In this document: positions 1 to 6,042 of the stretch, one piece after another
How positions within the stretch are numbered: the first letter of the stretch is position 1
Layout: the number at the start of each line of letters is the position of its first letter
Assembly (NCBI GenBank): GCA_943324415.2
Contig: CALPLN020000024.1
Span: forward strand, 1-15,643
Direction: 5' to 3'
Length of the DNA stretch: 15,643 nucleotides
Source: Sediminibacterium ginsengisoli
GTDB taxonomy: Bacteria > Bacteroidota > Bacteroidia > Chitinophagales > Chitinophagaceae
Position numbers and translations under genes: made by a program
The notes under the pieces: generated by a model
Seen by the model: the letters and a program-made list of their open reading frames with translations, nothing else
What the model was told of the DNA's origin: nothing
Database searches by the model: none

Positions 1-26
1 AATAATGATTTTATTTGTTCGTTCAT
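1..26 (-). CDS. Start of an unrecognised gene, cut by the left edge
   Basis: A leftward ATG at 26-24 opens a frame reading MNEQIKSL up to the edge of the window. It lies only 5 bp beyond the stop codon of the leftward gene at 32-490 and has no stop in the visible part. The tight spacing and shared direction suggest it is the next gene of the same leftward cluster. Only eight codons are visible, so nothing can be said about function, and a chance ATG cannot be excluded. Confidence 0.4.
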
Positions 27-31
27 AATTT

Positions 32-490
32 TTATTTTAATAATTTTGAAATTTCATTTAGTGTTTCATTATCATCATTATAAATCCACCTTAAATCATT
101 TACTAACTCATTTACACTAAATCTCATAATCCATAATTTTAAAAGGTTAGAAGATGAAATGTATCCGAAATGATTTCTTATATCATCAATTGAGTTTAAT
201 TTAAAATTTGATTGATTTAAATTATTTGAAAACAAATGTTTATCTTTTTCCAATTCGTCCTCATAAATTTCAATCTCAATTTCACATCTTCTAATGAGAT
301 TTTCGTTTATAACCATATTATCTATCAAATCTTCAATTTCACTACTATAATCTTCATTTAAATCATTTTCATAATCCCAAATTTGATTCTGAAGTAGATT
401 GTTCTCTCTTTCATAATTTTCAATCATATCTTTTTCTTGACGAATGTTTTTTTCAATTAATTCCTTTTTTTCTAAATTGTTTTTTGTCAT
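32..490 (-). CDS. Hypothetical coiled-coil protein, 152 aa
   Basis: I do not recognise this protein. Residues 1-85 are rich in E, K, N, I and L with heptad-like spacing, which suggests one or two long coiled-coil helices. Residues 100-152 look like a separate small helical region with several aromatics (W120, W135, Y137). There is no signal peptide, membrane segment, or catalytic or DNA-binding motif that I can name. The ATG is preceded by an A-rich leader without a clear Shine-Dalgarno sequence, as in its neighbours. It is the third complete gene of a leftward cluster, separated from the previous one by a 217-bp gap with two hairpins. The strongly AT-biased codon use differs from the core genes beyond 2838 and suggests a mobile or recently acquired origin. 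A phage or integrated-element accessory protein is possible but not shown. Confidence 0.65.
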   Translation of the reverse strand: MTKNNLEKKELIEKNIRQEKDMIENYERENNLLQNQIWDYENDLNEDYSSEIEDLIDNMVINENLIRRCEIEIEIYEDELEKDKHLFSNNLNQSNFKLNSIDDIRNHFGYISSSNLLKLWIMRFSVNELVNDLRWIYNDDNETLNEISKLLK

Positions 491-585
491 TGTTATTGGT
501 TGTTAAGGAAACCACCCTTTGTTTAATTTATTCCTAACTCTTATTAAAGGTGTTTAGGATTTTACCTACTTTCCCCACTCAAATA

Positions 586-630
586 AATCATCAGATATAT
601 GGTTTTAGATTCTTTTACTCTCTGATGATT
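586..630. repeat. Perfect 10-bp inverted repeat (stem-loop)
   Basis: AATCATCAGA at 586-595 is perfectly complementary to TCTGATGATT at 621-630, enclosing a 25-nt loop. It lies between two leftward genes (708-1013 and 32-490). On the leftward strand no clear U-tract follows, so it is not a classical intrinsic terminator. It could be an mRNA processing or leader structure, or a protein-binding inverted repeat. Confidence 0.6.
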
Positions 631-668
631 CTAATCACTTAACCAACCAAACCAAGGGATGTGATTAG
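631..668. repeat. Perfect 8-bp inverted repeat directly next to the previous hairpin
   Basis: CTAATCAC at 631-638 is perfectly complementary to GTGATTAG at 661-668, with a 22-nt loop containing repeated CCAA/ACCA triplets. It abuts the 586-630 hairpin with no gap, so the two form a tandem pair filling most of the 217-bp gap between two leftward genes. A 17-codon leftward ORF (692-639) ends inside it. Confidence 0.55.
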
Positions 669-707
669 GATTTTAATGTTGGTTTTTCTCATTACATAAA
701 ATTTATT

Positions 708-1013
708 CTACCCCCATTGATTTTCTGAATAATTATTTACATTAGTTACCATTTTCATTATCCAATAACCTAAAAATTGTAATGAAACTCTCTCACTATC
801 TGAATCCCAACCGTATTCATCTATATCACCTTTACTATTTCTAAAGGTTACAACTTCTGAATCCCAAATAAGTGTAGTTCTGAAACCATAATCCAATTTT
901 TCAGTTTTCCAACTGATGGTTGTAAGATAATCGTCAATTAAGACAACTTTTTTTGATAAATCAATTCCAATTTTCATTGGTTTTACATTAATTTCTGTAA
1001 GTACTTTTTCCAT
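708..1013 (-). CDS. Hypothetical small protein, 101 aa
   Basis: I do not recognise this protein. It appears largely beta-strand in character, with alternating hydrophobic and charged residues (for example KKVVLIDDYLTTISW). Tryptophan-aspartate motifs stand out: LIWDS near residue 48 and YGWDSD near residue 67. No signal peptide or membrane segment is seen. The ATG follows an A-rich leader with no Shine-Dalgarno sequence. The gene lies 21 bp downstream of the leftward gene at 1035-1319, so the two are probably co-transcribed. It shares an LIWD core and similar length with that neighbour, so the two may be distant paralogues. That is inference from a short motif only. Base composition is like the rest of the AT-rich left region. 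Confidence 0.6.
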   Translation of the reverse strand: MEKVLTEINVKPMKIGIDLSKKVVLIDDYLTTISWKTEKLDYGFRTTLIWDSEVVTFRNSKGDIDEYGWDSDSERVSLQFLGYWIMKMVTNVNNYSENQWG

Positions 1014-1034
1014 TTTTATTTTTGTTTTAATTGT

Positions 1035-1319
1035 TTATAAATCAATACCTTTTTTTAATTTAATTTCTCTGAATATGTTACCAATATCACTTAAATCAAA
1101 TGGTGATTTTAATTTAATTAATGATACTAATCTGAATTCATATCTAACTTCTTCATAAAGATTGAATCCACTAAAGATTGGGTTACTACTCTCATCCCAA
1201 ATTAAATTGAATTGAGTTGTTTCACCATTTTTCCAAATGTTGAAACTTGGTTTACCTTTAGGTTCGTAATAATGAAACTCATAGATGTTTTTGTTGAACG
1301 ATAATGTAAATGTTTCCAT
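1035..1319 (-). CDS. Hypothetical small protein, 94 aa
   Basis: I do not recognise this protein. The N-terminal half reads as short beta strands (TFTLSFNKNIYEFHYY), followed by FNLIWDESSNP around residues 37-47 and a more helical C-terminus (LSDIGNIFREIKLKKG). There is no secretion signal and no catalytic motif. The start ATG has the leader AAACAAATAAAAAA directly upstream, nearly the same as the leader of the gene at 708-1013. This suggests a common A-rich initiation context rather than a Shine-Dalgarno sequence. It sits 19 bp after the leftward gene at 1339-1563 and 21 bp before 708-1013, forming an apparent three-gene leftward unit. Its function is unknown. Confidence 0.6.
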   Translation of the reverse strand: METFTLSFNKNIYEFHYYEPKGKPSFNIWKNGETTQFNLIWDESSNPIFSGFNLYEEVRYEFRLVSLIKLKSPFDLSDIGNIFREIKLKKGIDL

Positions 1320-1338
1320 TTTTTTATTTGTTTACTAA

Positions 1339-1563
1339 TTAAGATTGAATATCCCAAGTGATACCAGGATGTGATTTAAATACATTCACTGTTTTTTGAA
1401 AATCTTCAATCTTCTTCTTTGATAACTCAATATGAGATTGTAAGTTTCTTACCTGAACCTCATTATCCTGAAGAAATCGTTTCTCTTTTTCTAAGAGAAA
1501 CTCAACATTTGAAATCACTAATGTGTACATCTCCTTTGATGTGTACTTTAAATCCTTACTCAT
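1339..1563 (-). CDS. Hypothetical coiled-coil protein, 74 aa
   Basis: I do not recognise this protein. Residues 8-65 form one continuous amphipathic, strongly charged helix with heptad-like hydrophobics, ending in a short tail (HPGITWDIQS). This suggests a small coiled-coil oligomer or adaptor. It is the first gene of the leftward cluster and faces the rightward gene at 1929 across the tandem-repeat region, so the promoter for the cluster should lie in 1564-1928. A weak -10-like TATAAT is present on the leftward strand at 1632-1627, about 64 nt before the ATG, with a TTGTAT 19 bp further upstream. I would not rely on it. No membrane segment or known domain is seen. Confidence 0.6.
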   Translation of the reverse strand: MSKDLKYTSKEMYTLVISNVEFLLEKEKRFLQDNEVQVRNLQSHIELSKKKIEDFQKTVNVFKSHPGITWDIQS

Positions 1564-1652
1564 AATTTGTTGTTTTTACCGTAGTTTACCATCTACCTTT
1601 TTTATTAATTAAACTCATATTTCAACATTATATCACTCTCACTCCCTCCCTA

Positions 1653-1664
1653 TACAATATTGTA
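1653..1664. repeat. 12-bp perfect palindrome TACAATATTGTA
   Basis: A perfect dyad lies just left of the tandem-repeat array, about 90 bp upstream of the start of the leftward cluster. It overlaps the TTGTAT that could serve as a -35-like box for that cluster. A repressor site is possible. In such AT-rich DNA a short palindrome may also occur by chance. Confidence 0.35.
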
Positions 1665-1668
1665 AAAA

Positions 1669-1919
1669 GATATAGTGTAGATTCCCACTTTATAATTTTA
1701 CCTCTATACTAAATCTCATTTTCCTACCATATTTAAAGAACTATCATACCCTCTCTATTACATAGTTACGAGATGATATAGTGTAGATTATAACATTATT
1801 ATTTTACCACTATACTAAATCTCTGATTCCTTACTTATTTAAAGAACTCTAATACCCTCTCAATACGTAGTTACGAGATGATATAGTGTAGAATTTCATA
1901 TATTTGAATTACCACGATA
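1669..1919. repeat. Tandem repeat, period 105-106 bp, with phased inverted boxes
   Basis: Two full units (about 1669-1774 and 1775-1879) and a truncated third (from 1880) each begin with GATATAGTGTAG, at 1669, 1775 and 1880. The two full units match over most of their length, including a shared TATTTAAAGAACT segment and a shared GTTACGAGAT end. Inside every unit TATAGTG (1671, 1777, 1882) is followed exactly 31 bp later by an inverted partner (CTCTATA 1702, CACTATA 1808, CACGATA 1913). The periods of about 10 helical turns and 3 turns would put all boxes on one face of the DNA. A degraded remnant of an earlier unit may lie at about 1630-1668. The array fills most of the 365-bp gap 1564-1928 between divergent genes, so it is probably an operator or nucleoprotein site. 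This role is inference. Confidence 0.75.
1899..1906 (+). promoter_or_regulatory. Candidate Bacteroidota -7 box TATATTTG
   Basis: TATATTTG fits the TAnnTTTG consensus and lies 22 nt before the ATG at 1929. It sits between the two inverted boxes of the third repeat unit. A recognisable TTTG -33 box is not present at the usual distance, so the call rests on the -7 match and position only. Confidence 0.4.
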
Positions 1920-1928
1920 CACATTAAT

Positions 1929-2636
1929 ATGAAGAAAAGAAATCTACCTACAGGAATTAATCGGAAAAGATGGATAGAAAGATTAAGTGATGAGGATTAT
2001 AATAACCTCCCCAAAGAAGACCAGGATAATCTAAAACGATTTCAGAACTATTCAAGTCAGAGGGAACAAAAAACAAAAACCTTAAATGAACTTAAAGAAG
2101 AAATAAAAAAATTAAAAGAGGAGATATTTGATTTAGATGGACTTGAGGAAAGTAATTTCATAAAAGTTCAACATCTACATAACATTATGGGATGTAGGAT
2201 TGAAATTACTCGTCAGAAAAAAACTCCTAAATCAATTAAAGTAACTCATTCCTATGGGGGTGTATGGTCTGGTGATTTTAGTAAAGGGAATGTATCAGGT
2301 GTATTACATAGTGATTTTAATAAAAGAAAGACTTATGATGGAAAGAAGTTAAAAGAAAGTTTTATCTATCATGGTAAAATCATTTCTAAAAATCTGAGTA
2401 AACCGAAGTCATGTTACTTCCAAAATGAAGAAGGTATATTTTCTACAATCAAAGAATTAAAAGGTATTGATTTATCTAATAGTAAGAATCCATTAAAAGA
2501 TGTAAAGAACCAATTAATACCCTCTTATAAAGATTATATTATGACCTTAATGAGGGAAATGGGTATGAAAAAATTTGAAAACCATAAAGTTAAATTCTCG
2601 GACTTTAAAGAATGGTACAAAAAGAACAAAAAGTGA
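1929..2636 (+). CDS. Hypothetical basic protein, 235 aa, next to the repeat array
   Basis: I do not recognise this protein. It is lysine-rich and basic overall. Residues 1-40 are charged. Residues 42-70 form a coiled-coil-like helix (LNELKEEIKKLKEEI). Residues 105-130 are glycine-rich (YGGVWSGDFSKGNVSGV) and look like a compact beta region. The C-terminus (about 198-235) is helical and basic, ending WYKKNKK. There is no signal peptide, membrane segment, or integrase, nuclease or helicase motif that I can identify. The ATG is at the edge of the third unit of the 105-bp repeat. The basic charge and this position make DNA binding or autoregulation through the repeats conceivable, but nothing in the sequence proves it. 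Base composition matches the left AT-rich region, not the core genes to the right, so a mobile-element origin is plausible. Confidence 0.7.
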   Translation: MKKRNLPTGINRKRWIERLSDEDYNNLPKEDQDNLKRFQNYSSQREQKTKTLNELKEEIKKLKEEIFDLDGLEESNFIKVQHLHNIMGCRIEITRQKKTPKSIKVTHSYGGVWSGDFSKGNVSGVLHSDFNKRKTYDGKKLKESFIYHGKIISKNLSKPKSCYFQNEEGIFSTIKELKGIDLSNSKNPLKDVKNQLIPSYKDYIMTLMREMGMKKFENHKVKFSDFKEWYKKNKK

Positions 2637-2726
2637 TTTAGAACTAATATTATGATTTGAGAAATAACAAGTTCAATTTAAGATTGGTTTCCCATGACAA
2701 TATGACACCAAAAGGATAATTTTCAC

Positions 2727-2734
2727 TATTTTTG
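2727..2734 (+). promoter_or_regulatory. Candidate -7 box TATTTTTG upstream of miaB
   Basis: TATTTTTG matches TAnnTTTG in the 201-bp gap between the left island and miaB, about 103 nt before the miaB ATG. No clear -33 TTTG is seen at the expected distance. If used, it would give an mRNA leader of about 95 nt that contains the 2754-2791 hairpin. Confidence 0.35.
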
Positions 2735-2753
2735 TCTATAATATAAAGAGTTA

Positions 2754-2791
2754 GGTGGGTGGAATTAAATATTTAGAAAGTTCAACCCATC
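2754..2791 (+). promoter_or_regulatory. Potential leader hairpin upstream of miaB
   Basis: Bases 2754-2765 can pair with 2780-2791 in RNA over 12 positions. There is one mismatch and two G-U pairs, around a 14-nt AT-rich loop. The hairpin lies downstream of the candidate -7 box and 46 nt before the start codon, so it would be in the 5' untranslated region. There is no U-tract after it. A stability or regulatory element is possible. Confidence 0.4.
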
Positions 2792-2837
2792 TTTCACACC
2801 AAAAACAACGAATCAATACTGTAATTAGAGGAAAATA

Positions 2838-4277
2838 ATGAATAAAACCGAAAATACTACCCTTTTTTCCACCCATAAAAATCCATACGAATTTAATGGA
2901 GAAGCTATTGATTATCAATTAGTTAATGAAAATATTAAGTACGATAAGTACTTCTATGTAGAGAGTTATGGCTGTGCAATGAACTTTGCAGACAGTGAAG
3001 TGGTTGCCTCTATATTAGAACAAAATGGCTTTGGAGGCACTAAAAACATTGAAATTGCTGATTTAATCTTAATCAATACCTGTTCTATTCGCGAAAAAGC
3101 TGAATTAACCATCCGTAAGCGATTGACTGAATTTAGAAGATTGAAACAAGCCAACCCAGGATTACTGGTTGGAGTGTTAGGATGCATGGCAGAAAGATTA
3201 AAAGCACAATTACTAGAAGAAGAAAAATTGGTTGACTTAGTTGTTGGCCCCGATGCTTATAGAACCCTACCCGATTTAATTGCAGATGCAGGAACTGGAC
3301 AAAAAGCGGTGAATGTATTATTAAGTAGAGACGAAACCTATGGGGATATCGCACCGGTTAGACTTGACAACAATGGCATAAGTGCTTTTGTGTCCATCAT
3401 GCGTGGATGTAATAATATGTGTAGTTTCTGTGTCGTCCCATTCACAAGAGGCCGAGAGCGCAGTAGAGATGCCTTTTCTATATTAGCAGAATGTAAAGAT
3501 TTGGTTGAAAAAGGCTACAAGGAAGTCGTATTATTAGGTCAAAATGTAGATAGTTATTACTGGAATAACCCAGAAACGAATACCACAACTACTTTTGCGA
3601 TGTTGCTGGAACAAGTGGCTCAAATTAACCCAAGCCTTCGTGTTCGTTTTAGCACTTCTCATCCAAAAGACATTACAGATGAGGTGTTGCATATTATTGC
3701 TTCATATGATAATATTTGCAAAAACATCCATCTACCGGTACAAAGTGGCAGTACAAGAATGTTGCAATTAATGAACAGAACATATACTAGAGAATGGTAT
3801 ATGGCAAAAATTGACCGCATCCGTGAGTTGTTGCCTACTTGCAGTATTTCTTCTGACATCATTGCTGGATTTTGCACAGAAACGGAGGATGACCATCAAG
3901 ATACCATTAGCCTAATGCAGTATGCCAATTATGATTTGAGCTACATGTACTATTATTCTGAACGCCCTGGAACATTGGCTGCTAGAAGATATGAAGACGA
4001 TATTGATTTAGCCACTAAAAAAAGAAGGTTACAAGAAATTGTAGACATACAGTGGACTTTGTCCAATGAAAGTAATAAGCGTGATGTGGGCGGCGTTTTT
4101 GAAGTGTTGATAGAAGGCAATAGTAAAAGAAACGAAGCTGAATGGATGGGACGTAGTAGTCAAAATAAAGTTGTTGTTTTTCCGAAAGGAGATTTCAAAA
4201 ATAAAAAAGGAGACTACGTAAAAGTCAAGATTCACAATTTTACAAAAGGGACTTTATTAGGAGATATCATTTTATAA
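2838..4277 (+). CDS. miaB: tRNA-2-methylthio-N6-isopentenyladenosine synthase MiaB
   Basis: This radical-SAM methylthiotransferase converts i6A to ms2i6A at position 37 of tRNAs reading UNN codons, in the cytoplasm. The N-terminal MTTase domain shows its three cluster-binding cysteines: C46 (ESYGCAMN), C82 (INTCSIRE) and C116 (LGCMAER). The radical-SAM CxxxCxxC motif is C191, C195, C198 (RGCNNMCSFC). The C-terminal ~60 residues (VGGVFEVLIEGNSKR to the end) fit the TRAM RNA-binding domain. The MTTase and SAM domains are preceded by a ~37-residue N-terminal extension. At 479 aa it is slightly longer than typical MiaB and complete. The ATG has AGAGG ending 6 nt upstream, one of the few Shine-Dalgarno-like sites in the window. 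It begins a five-gene rightward operon, and the next gene starts 9 bp after its stop. RimO and MtaB are relatives, but the YGCAMN and GCNNMC wording fits MiaB. Confidence 0.95.
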   Translation: MNKTENTTLFSTHKNPYEFNGEAIDYQLVNENIKYDKYFYVESYGCAMNFADSEVVASILEQNGFGGTKNIEIADLILINTCSIREKAELTIRKRLTEFRRLKQANPGLLVGVLGCMAERLKAQLLEEEKLVDLVVGPDAYRTLPDLIADAGTGQKAVNVLLSRDETYGDIAPVRLDNNGISAFVSIMRGCNNMCSFCVVPFTRGRERSRDAFSILAECKDLVEKGYKEVVLLGQNVDSYYWNNPETNTTTTFAMLLEQVAQINPSLRVRFSTSHPKDITDEVLHIIASYDNICKNIHLPVQSGSTRMLQLMNRTYTREWYMAKIDRIRELLPTCSISSDIIAGFCTETEDDHQDTISLMQYANYDLSYMYYYSERPGTLAARRYEDDIDLATKKRRLQEIVDIQWTLSNESNKRDVGGVFEVLIEGNSKRNEAEWMGRSSQNKVVVFPKGDFKNKKGDYVKVKIHNFTKGTLLGDIIL

Positions 4278-4286
4278 ATTAATGCC

Positions 4287-5543
4287 ATGGATTTACAATC
4301 ATTAAAAAACAGATTCAGTATCATTGGCAACACGCCCCTACTGAATCATGCTTTAAATACTGCAGAGCAAGTTGCTGCAACAGATTTGACAGTCCTCATT
4401 GTGGGAGAAAGTGGTGTTGGTAAAGAAGTCTTTTCACAAATCATTCATAGCCTATCCTCAAGAAAACACAATCCATTTATCGCAGTAAACTGTGGTGCGA
4501 TTCCCGAAGGCACAATCGATTCAGAATTATTTGGACATGAAAAAGGTTCATTCACTGGCGCAGTTGATAGTCGTAAAGGTTATTTTGAAACGGTGAATGG
4601 TGGGACTATCTTCTTGGATGAAATTGGCGAAATGCCATTGGGTACACAAGCAAGATTGTTGCGTGTATTGGAGACAGGCGAATTCATTCGTGTAGGTTCA
4701 TCCAAAGTACAAAAGACAGATGTGCGTGTGATCGCTGCAACGAACAGAGAGTTGATAGAATTCACACAAAAAGGAAGATTCAGAGAAGATCTTTATTATA
4801 GATTGAATACAGTTCCAATTCGTGTCCCCTCTCTAAGAGACCGCAAAGAGGATATTCCATTGCTTTTCAGAAAATTCGTGGTGGATTTTGCTGAAAAATA
4901 TAAAACAAAACCTATTTATTTAGACGAGGAAGCGAGAGGACTATTAACAGAATATGGTTGGCCAGGCAATGTTCGTGAATTGAAAAATATTGCTGAACAA
5001 ATTTCCGTATTGAGTAAAAACGACCATATCAATGCAGTACAATTGAATGAGTTTCTACCAAAACATACCGCACACAATATGCCTATGCTAACTGGGAATG
5101 CCCCTGTCGGGGAGTTTGCCAACGAACGTGAAATTTTGTATAAACTCTTCTTTGACATGAAAAAAGATGTCAACGAGTTGAAAAAAATGTTTTTGGAAAT
5201 TTTGCAGAATCCAAGTTTATCTGGTCAAGCGGCACATTTTACTAAAGAAGCCCTTATCAATGAACTAAAGGAAGACATCAGTCCTTCAATCACTCCAGTA
5301 TCCAATGTGACCATGCCTGCAGCTGCAATGCAATTGCCGCATCACCAACCAGTCATCATTGACAATGACTTACAGAATCATTATGAAATAGAAGAGTCTT
5401 TAAATATCATGGATAAGGAAAAAGAACTAATTTTAAAGGCACTTAAAAAACATAGAGGTCGTCGTAAAGATGCATCTACCGACTTAGGAATAAGCGAAAG
5501 AACATTGTACAGAAAAATTAAAGAATACGACATTGAAGAATAA
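4287..5543 (+). CDS. Sigma-54-dependent transcriptional activator, no receiver domain
   Basis: This is a bacterial enhancer-binding protein that uses ATP hydrolysis to open sigma-54 RNA polymerase promoters. The AAA+ domain begins almost at the N-terminus. It has Walker A GESGVGKE (40-47), the sigma-54 contact loop GSFTGA (87-92, usually GAFTGA), Walker B GGTIFLDE (105-112), and an arginine-finger region GRFREDLYYRLN (163-174), followed by YGWPGNVRELKN (223-234). Residues about 265-370 form a linker of no recognised fold. A Fis-type helix-turn-helix closes the protein (about 376-415, GRRKDASTDLGISERTLYRKIKE). There is no response-regulator, GAF or PAS domain, so any control must come from a partner, from expression level, or from the linker. 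The gene lies 9 bp after miaB and overlaps lptE by 11 bp. Its target promoters are not evident in the window. Confidence 0.93.
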   Translation: MDLQSLKNRFSIIGNTPLLNHALNTAEQVAATDLTVLIVGESGVGKEVFSQIIHSLSSRKHNPFIAVNCGAIPEGTIDSELFGHEKGSFTGAVDSRKGYFETVNGGTIFLDEIGEMPLGTQARLLRVLETGEFIRVGSSKVQKTDVRVIAATNRELIEFTQKGRFREDLYYRLNTVPIRVPSLRDRKEDIPLLFRKFVVDFAEKYKTKPIYLDEEARGLLTEYGWPGNVRELKNIAEQISVLSKNDHINAVQLNEFLPKHTAHNMPMLTGNAPVGEFANEREILYKLFFDMKKDVNELKKMFLEILQNPSLSGQAAHFTKEALINELKEDISPSITPVSNVTMPAAAMQLPHHQPVIIDNDLQNHYEIEESLNIMDKEKELILKALKKHRGRRKDASTDLGISERTLYRKIKEYDIEE

Positions 5544-6039
5544 ATTGCACTTACTTAGCTGCCTCCTACTATTGAACTTACTAAGTTCATGTGGTGTATA
5601 TAGTTTCAAGGATGCTATGATCCCAGACAATGTCAAGACCGTCAAGATTGGCTTTATTGACAACAGAGCTAGATATGTCAATCCACAACTAGCTCCAATG
5701 TTGACAGATAAAATTTTGCAAAAAATTATTGGTCAAACTAAATTAACAAGAACCAATAGCGACGATGCACATTATCAAATTTTCGCGACCATCACCAATT
5801 ATGATCCTTCTCAAACAGTGGGTGTAAGTGGTCAAGAAGCTGCAAGTAACAGATTGACTGTTACCGTACATGTGGTTTTAAAAAAGACATTGGAAAATAA
5901 GGAACTTGAATTTGATGTCTCCCGTAATTTTGACTTCTCAGCCAATCTTACTTTGAATCAAGCGGAGAGTCAATTAATGGATGAAATAATACGAAGTATA
6001 ACGGATGATATTTTTAATCAAATTTTTTCAAACTGGTAA
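5533..6039 (+). CDS. lptE: LPS-assembly lipoprotein LptE
   Basis: The likely role is the outer-membrane lipoprotein that plugs and assembles the LptD translocon for lipopolysaccharide export. The N-terminus is a lipoprotein signal: K2-K4, a leucine-rich core, and lipobox LSSC with the modified cysteine at C20. The mature part (GVYSFKDAMIPDNVKTVKIGFIDNRA, then strands containing YQIFATITNYDPSQTVGV and RLTVTVHVVLKK) has the alpha/beta pattern of the LptE family of Bacteroidota, and the length of 168 aa is usual. The only start that keeps the signal peptide is TTG at 5533, which overlaps the end of the sigma-54 activator gene by 11 bp. This suggests translational coupling. The next gene begins 3 bp after its stop. 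The family assignment rests on residue pattern and context. The lipoprotein nature is seen directly. Confidence 0.85.
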   Translation: MKNKLHLLSCLLLLNLLSSCGVYSFKDAMIPDNVKTVKIGFIDNRARYVNPQLAPMLTDKILQKIIGQTKLTRTNSDDAHYQIFATITNYDPSQTVGVSGQEAASNRLTVTVHVVLKKTLENKELEFDVSRNFDFSANLTLNQAESQLMDEIIRSITDDIFNQIFSNW

Positions 6040-6042
6040 AGC

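Noticed and set aside
513..558. Possible pseudoknot (CACCCTTT with AAAGGTG, CCTAA with TTAGG)
   Set aside because: The pairs are 5-7 bp with a bulge in AT-rich DNA and could easily arise by chance. I do not list it as a feature.
1..1563. Toxin-antitoxin or restriction locus
   Set aside because: The small paired genes suggested it, but no toxin, DNA-binding antitoxin, nuclease or methylase motif is visible in any of them.
1669..1919. CRISPR array
   Set aside because: The repeating unit is about 105 bp and is similar over most of its length. There are no short identical repeats separated by unrelated spacers, and no cas gene is seen.
2637..2837. Attachment site or tRNA marking the island edge
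   Set aside because: I found no tRNA-like fold and no direct repeat pair between this gap and the left part. The other end of the island is outside the window.
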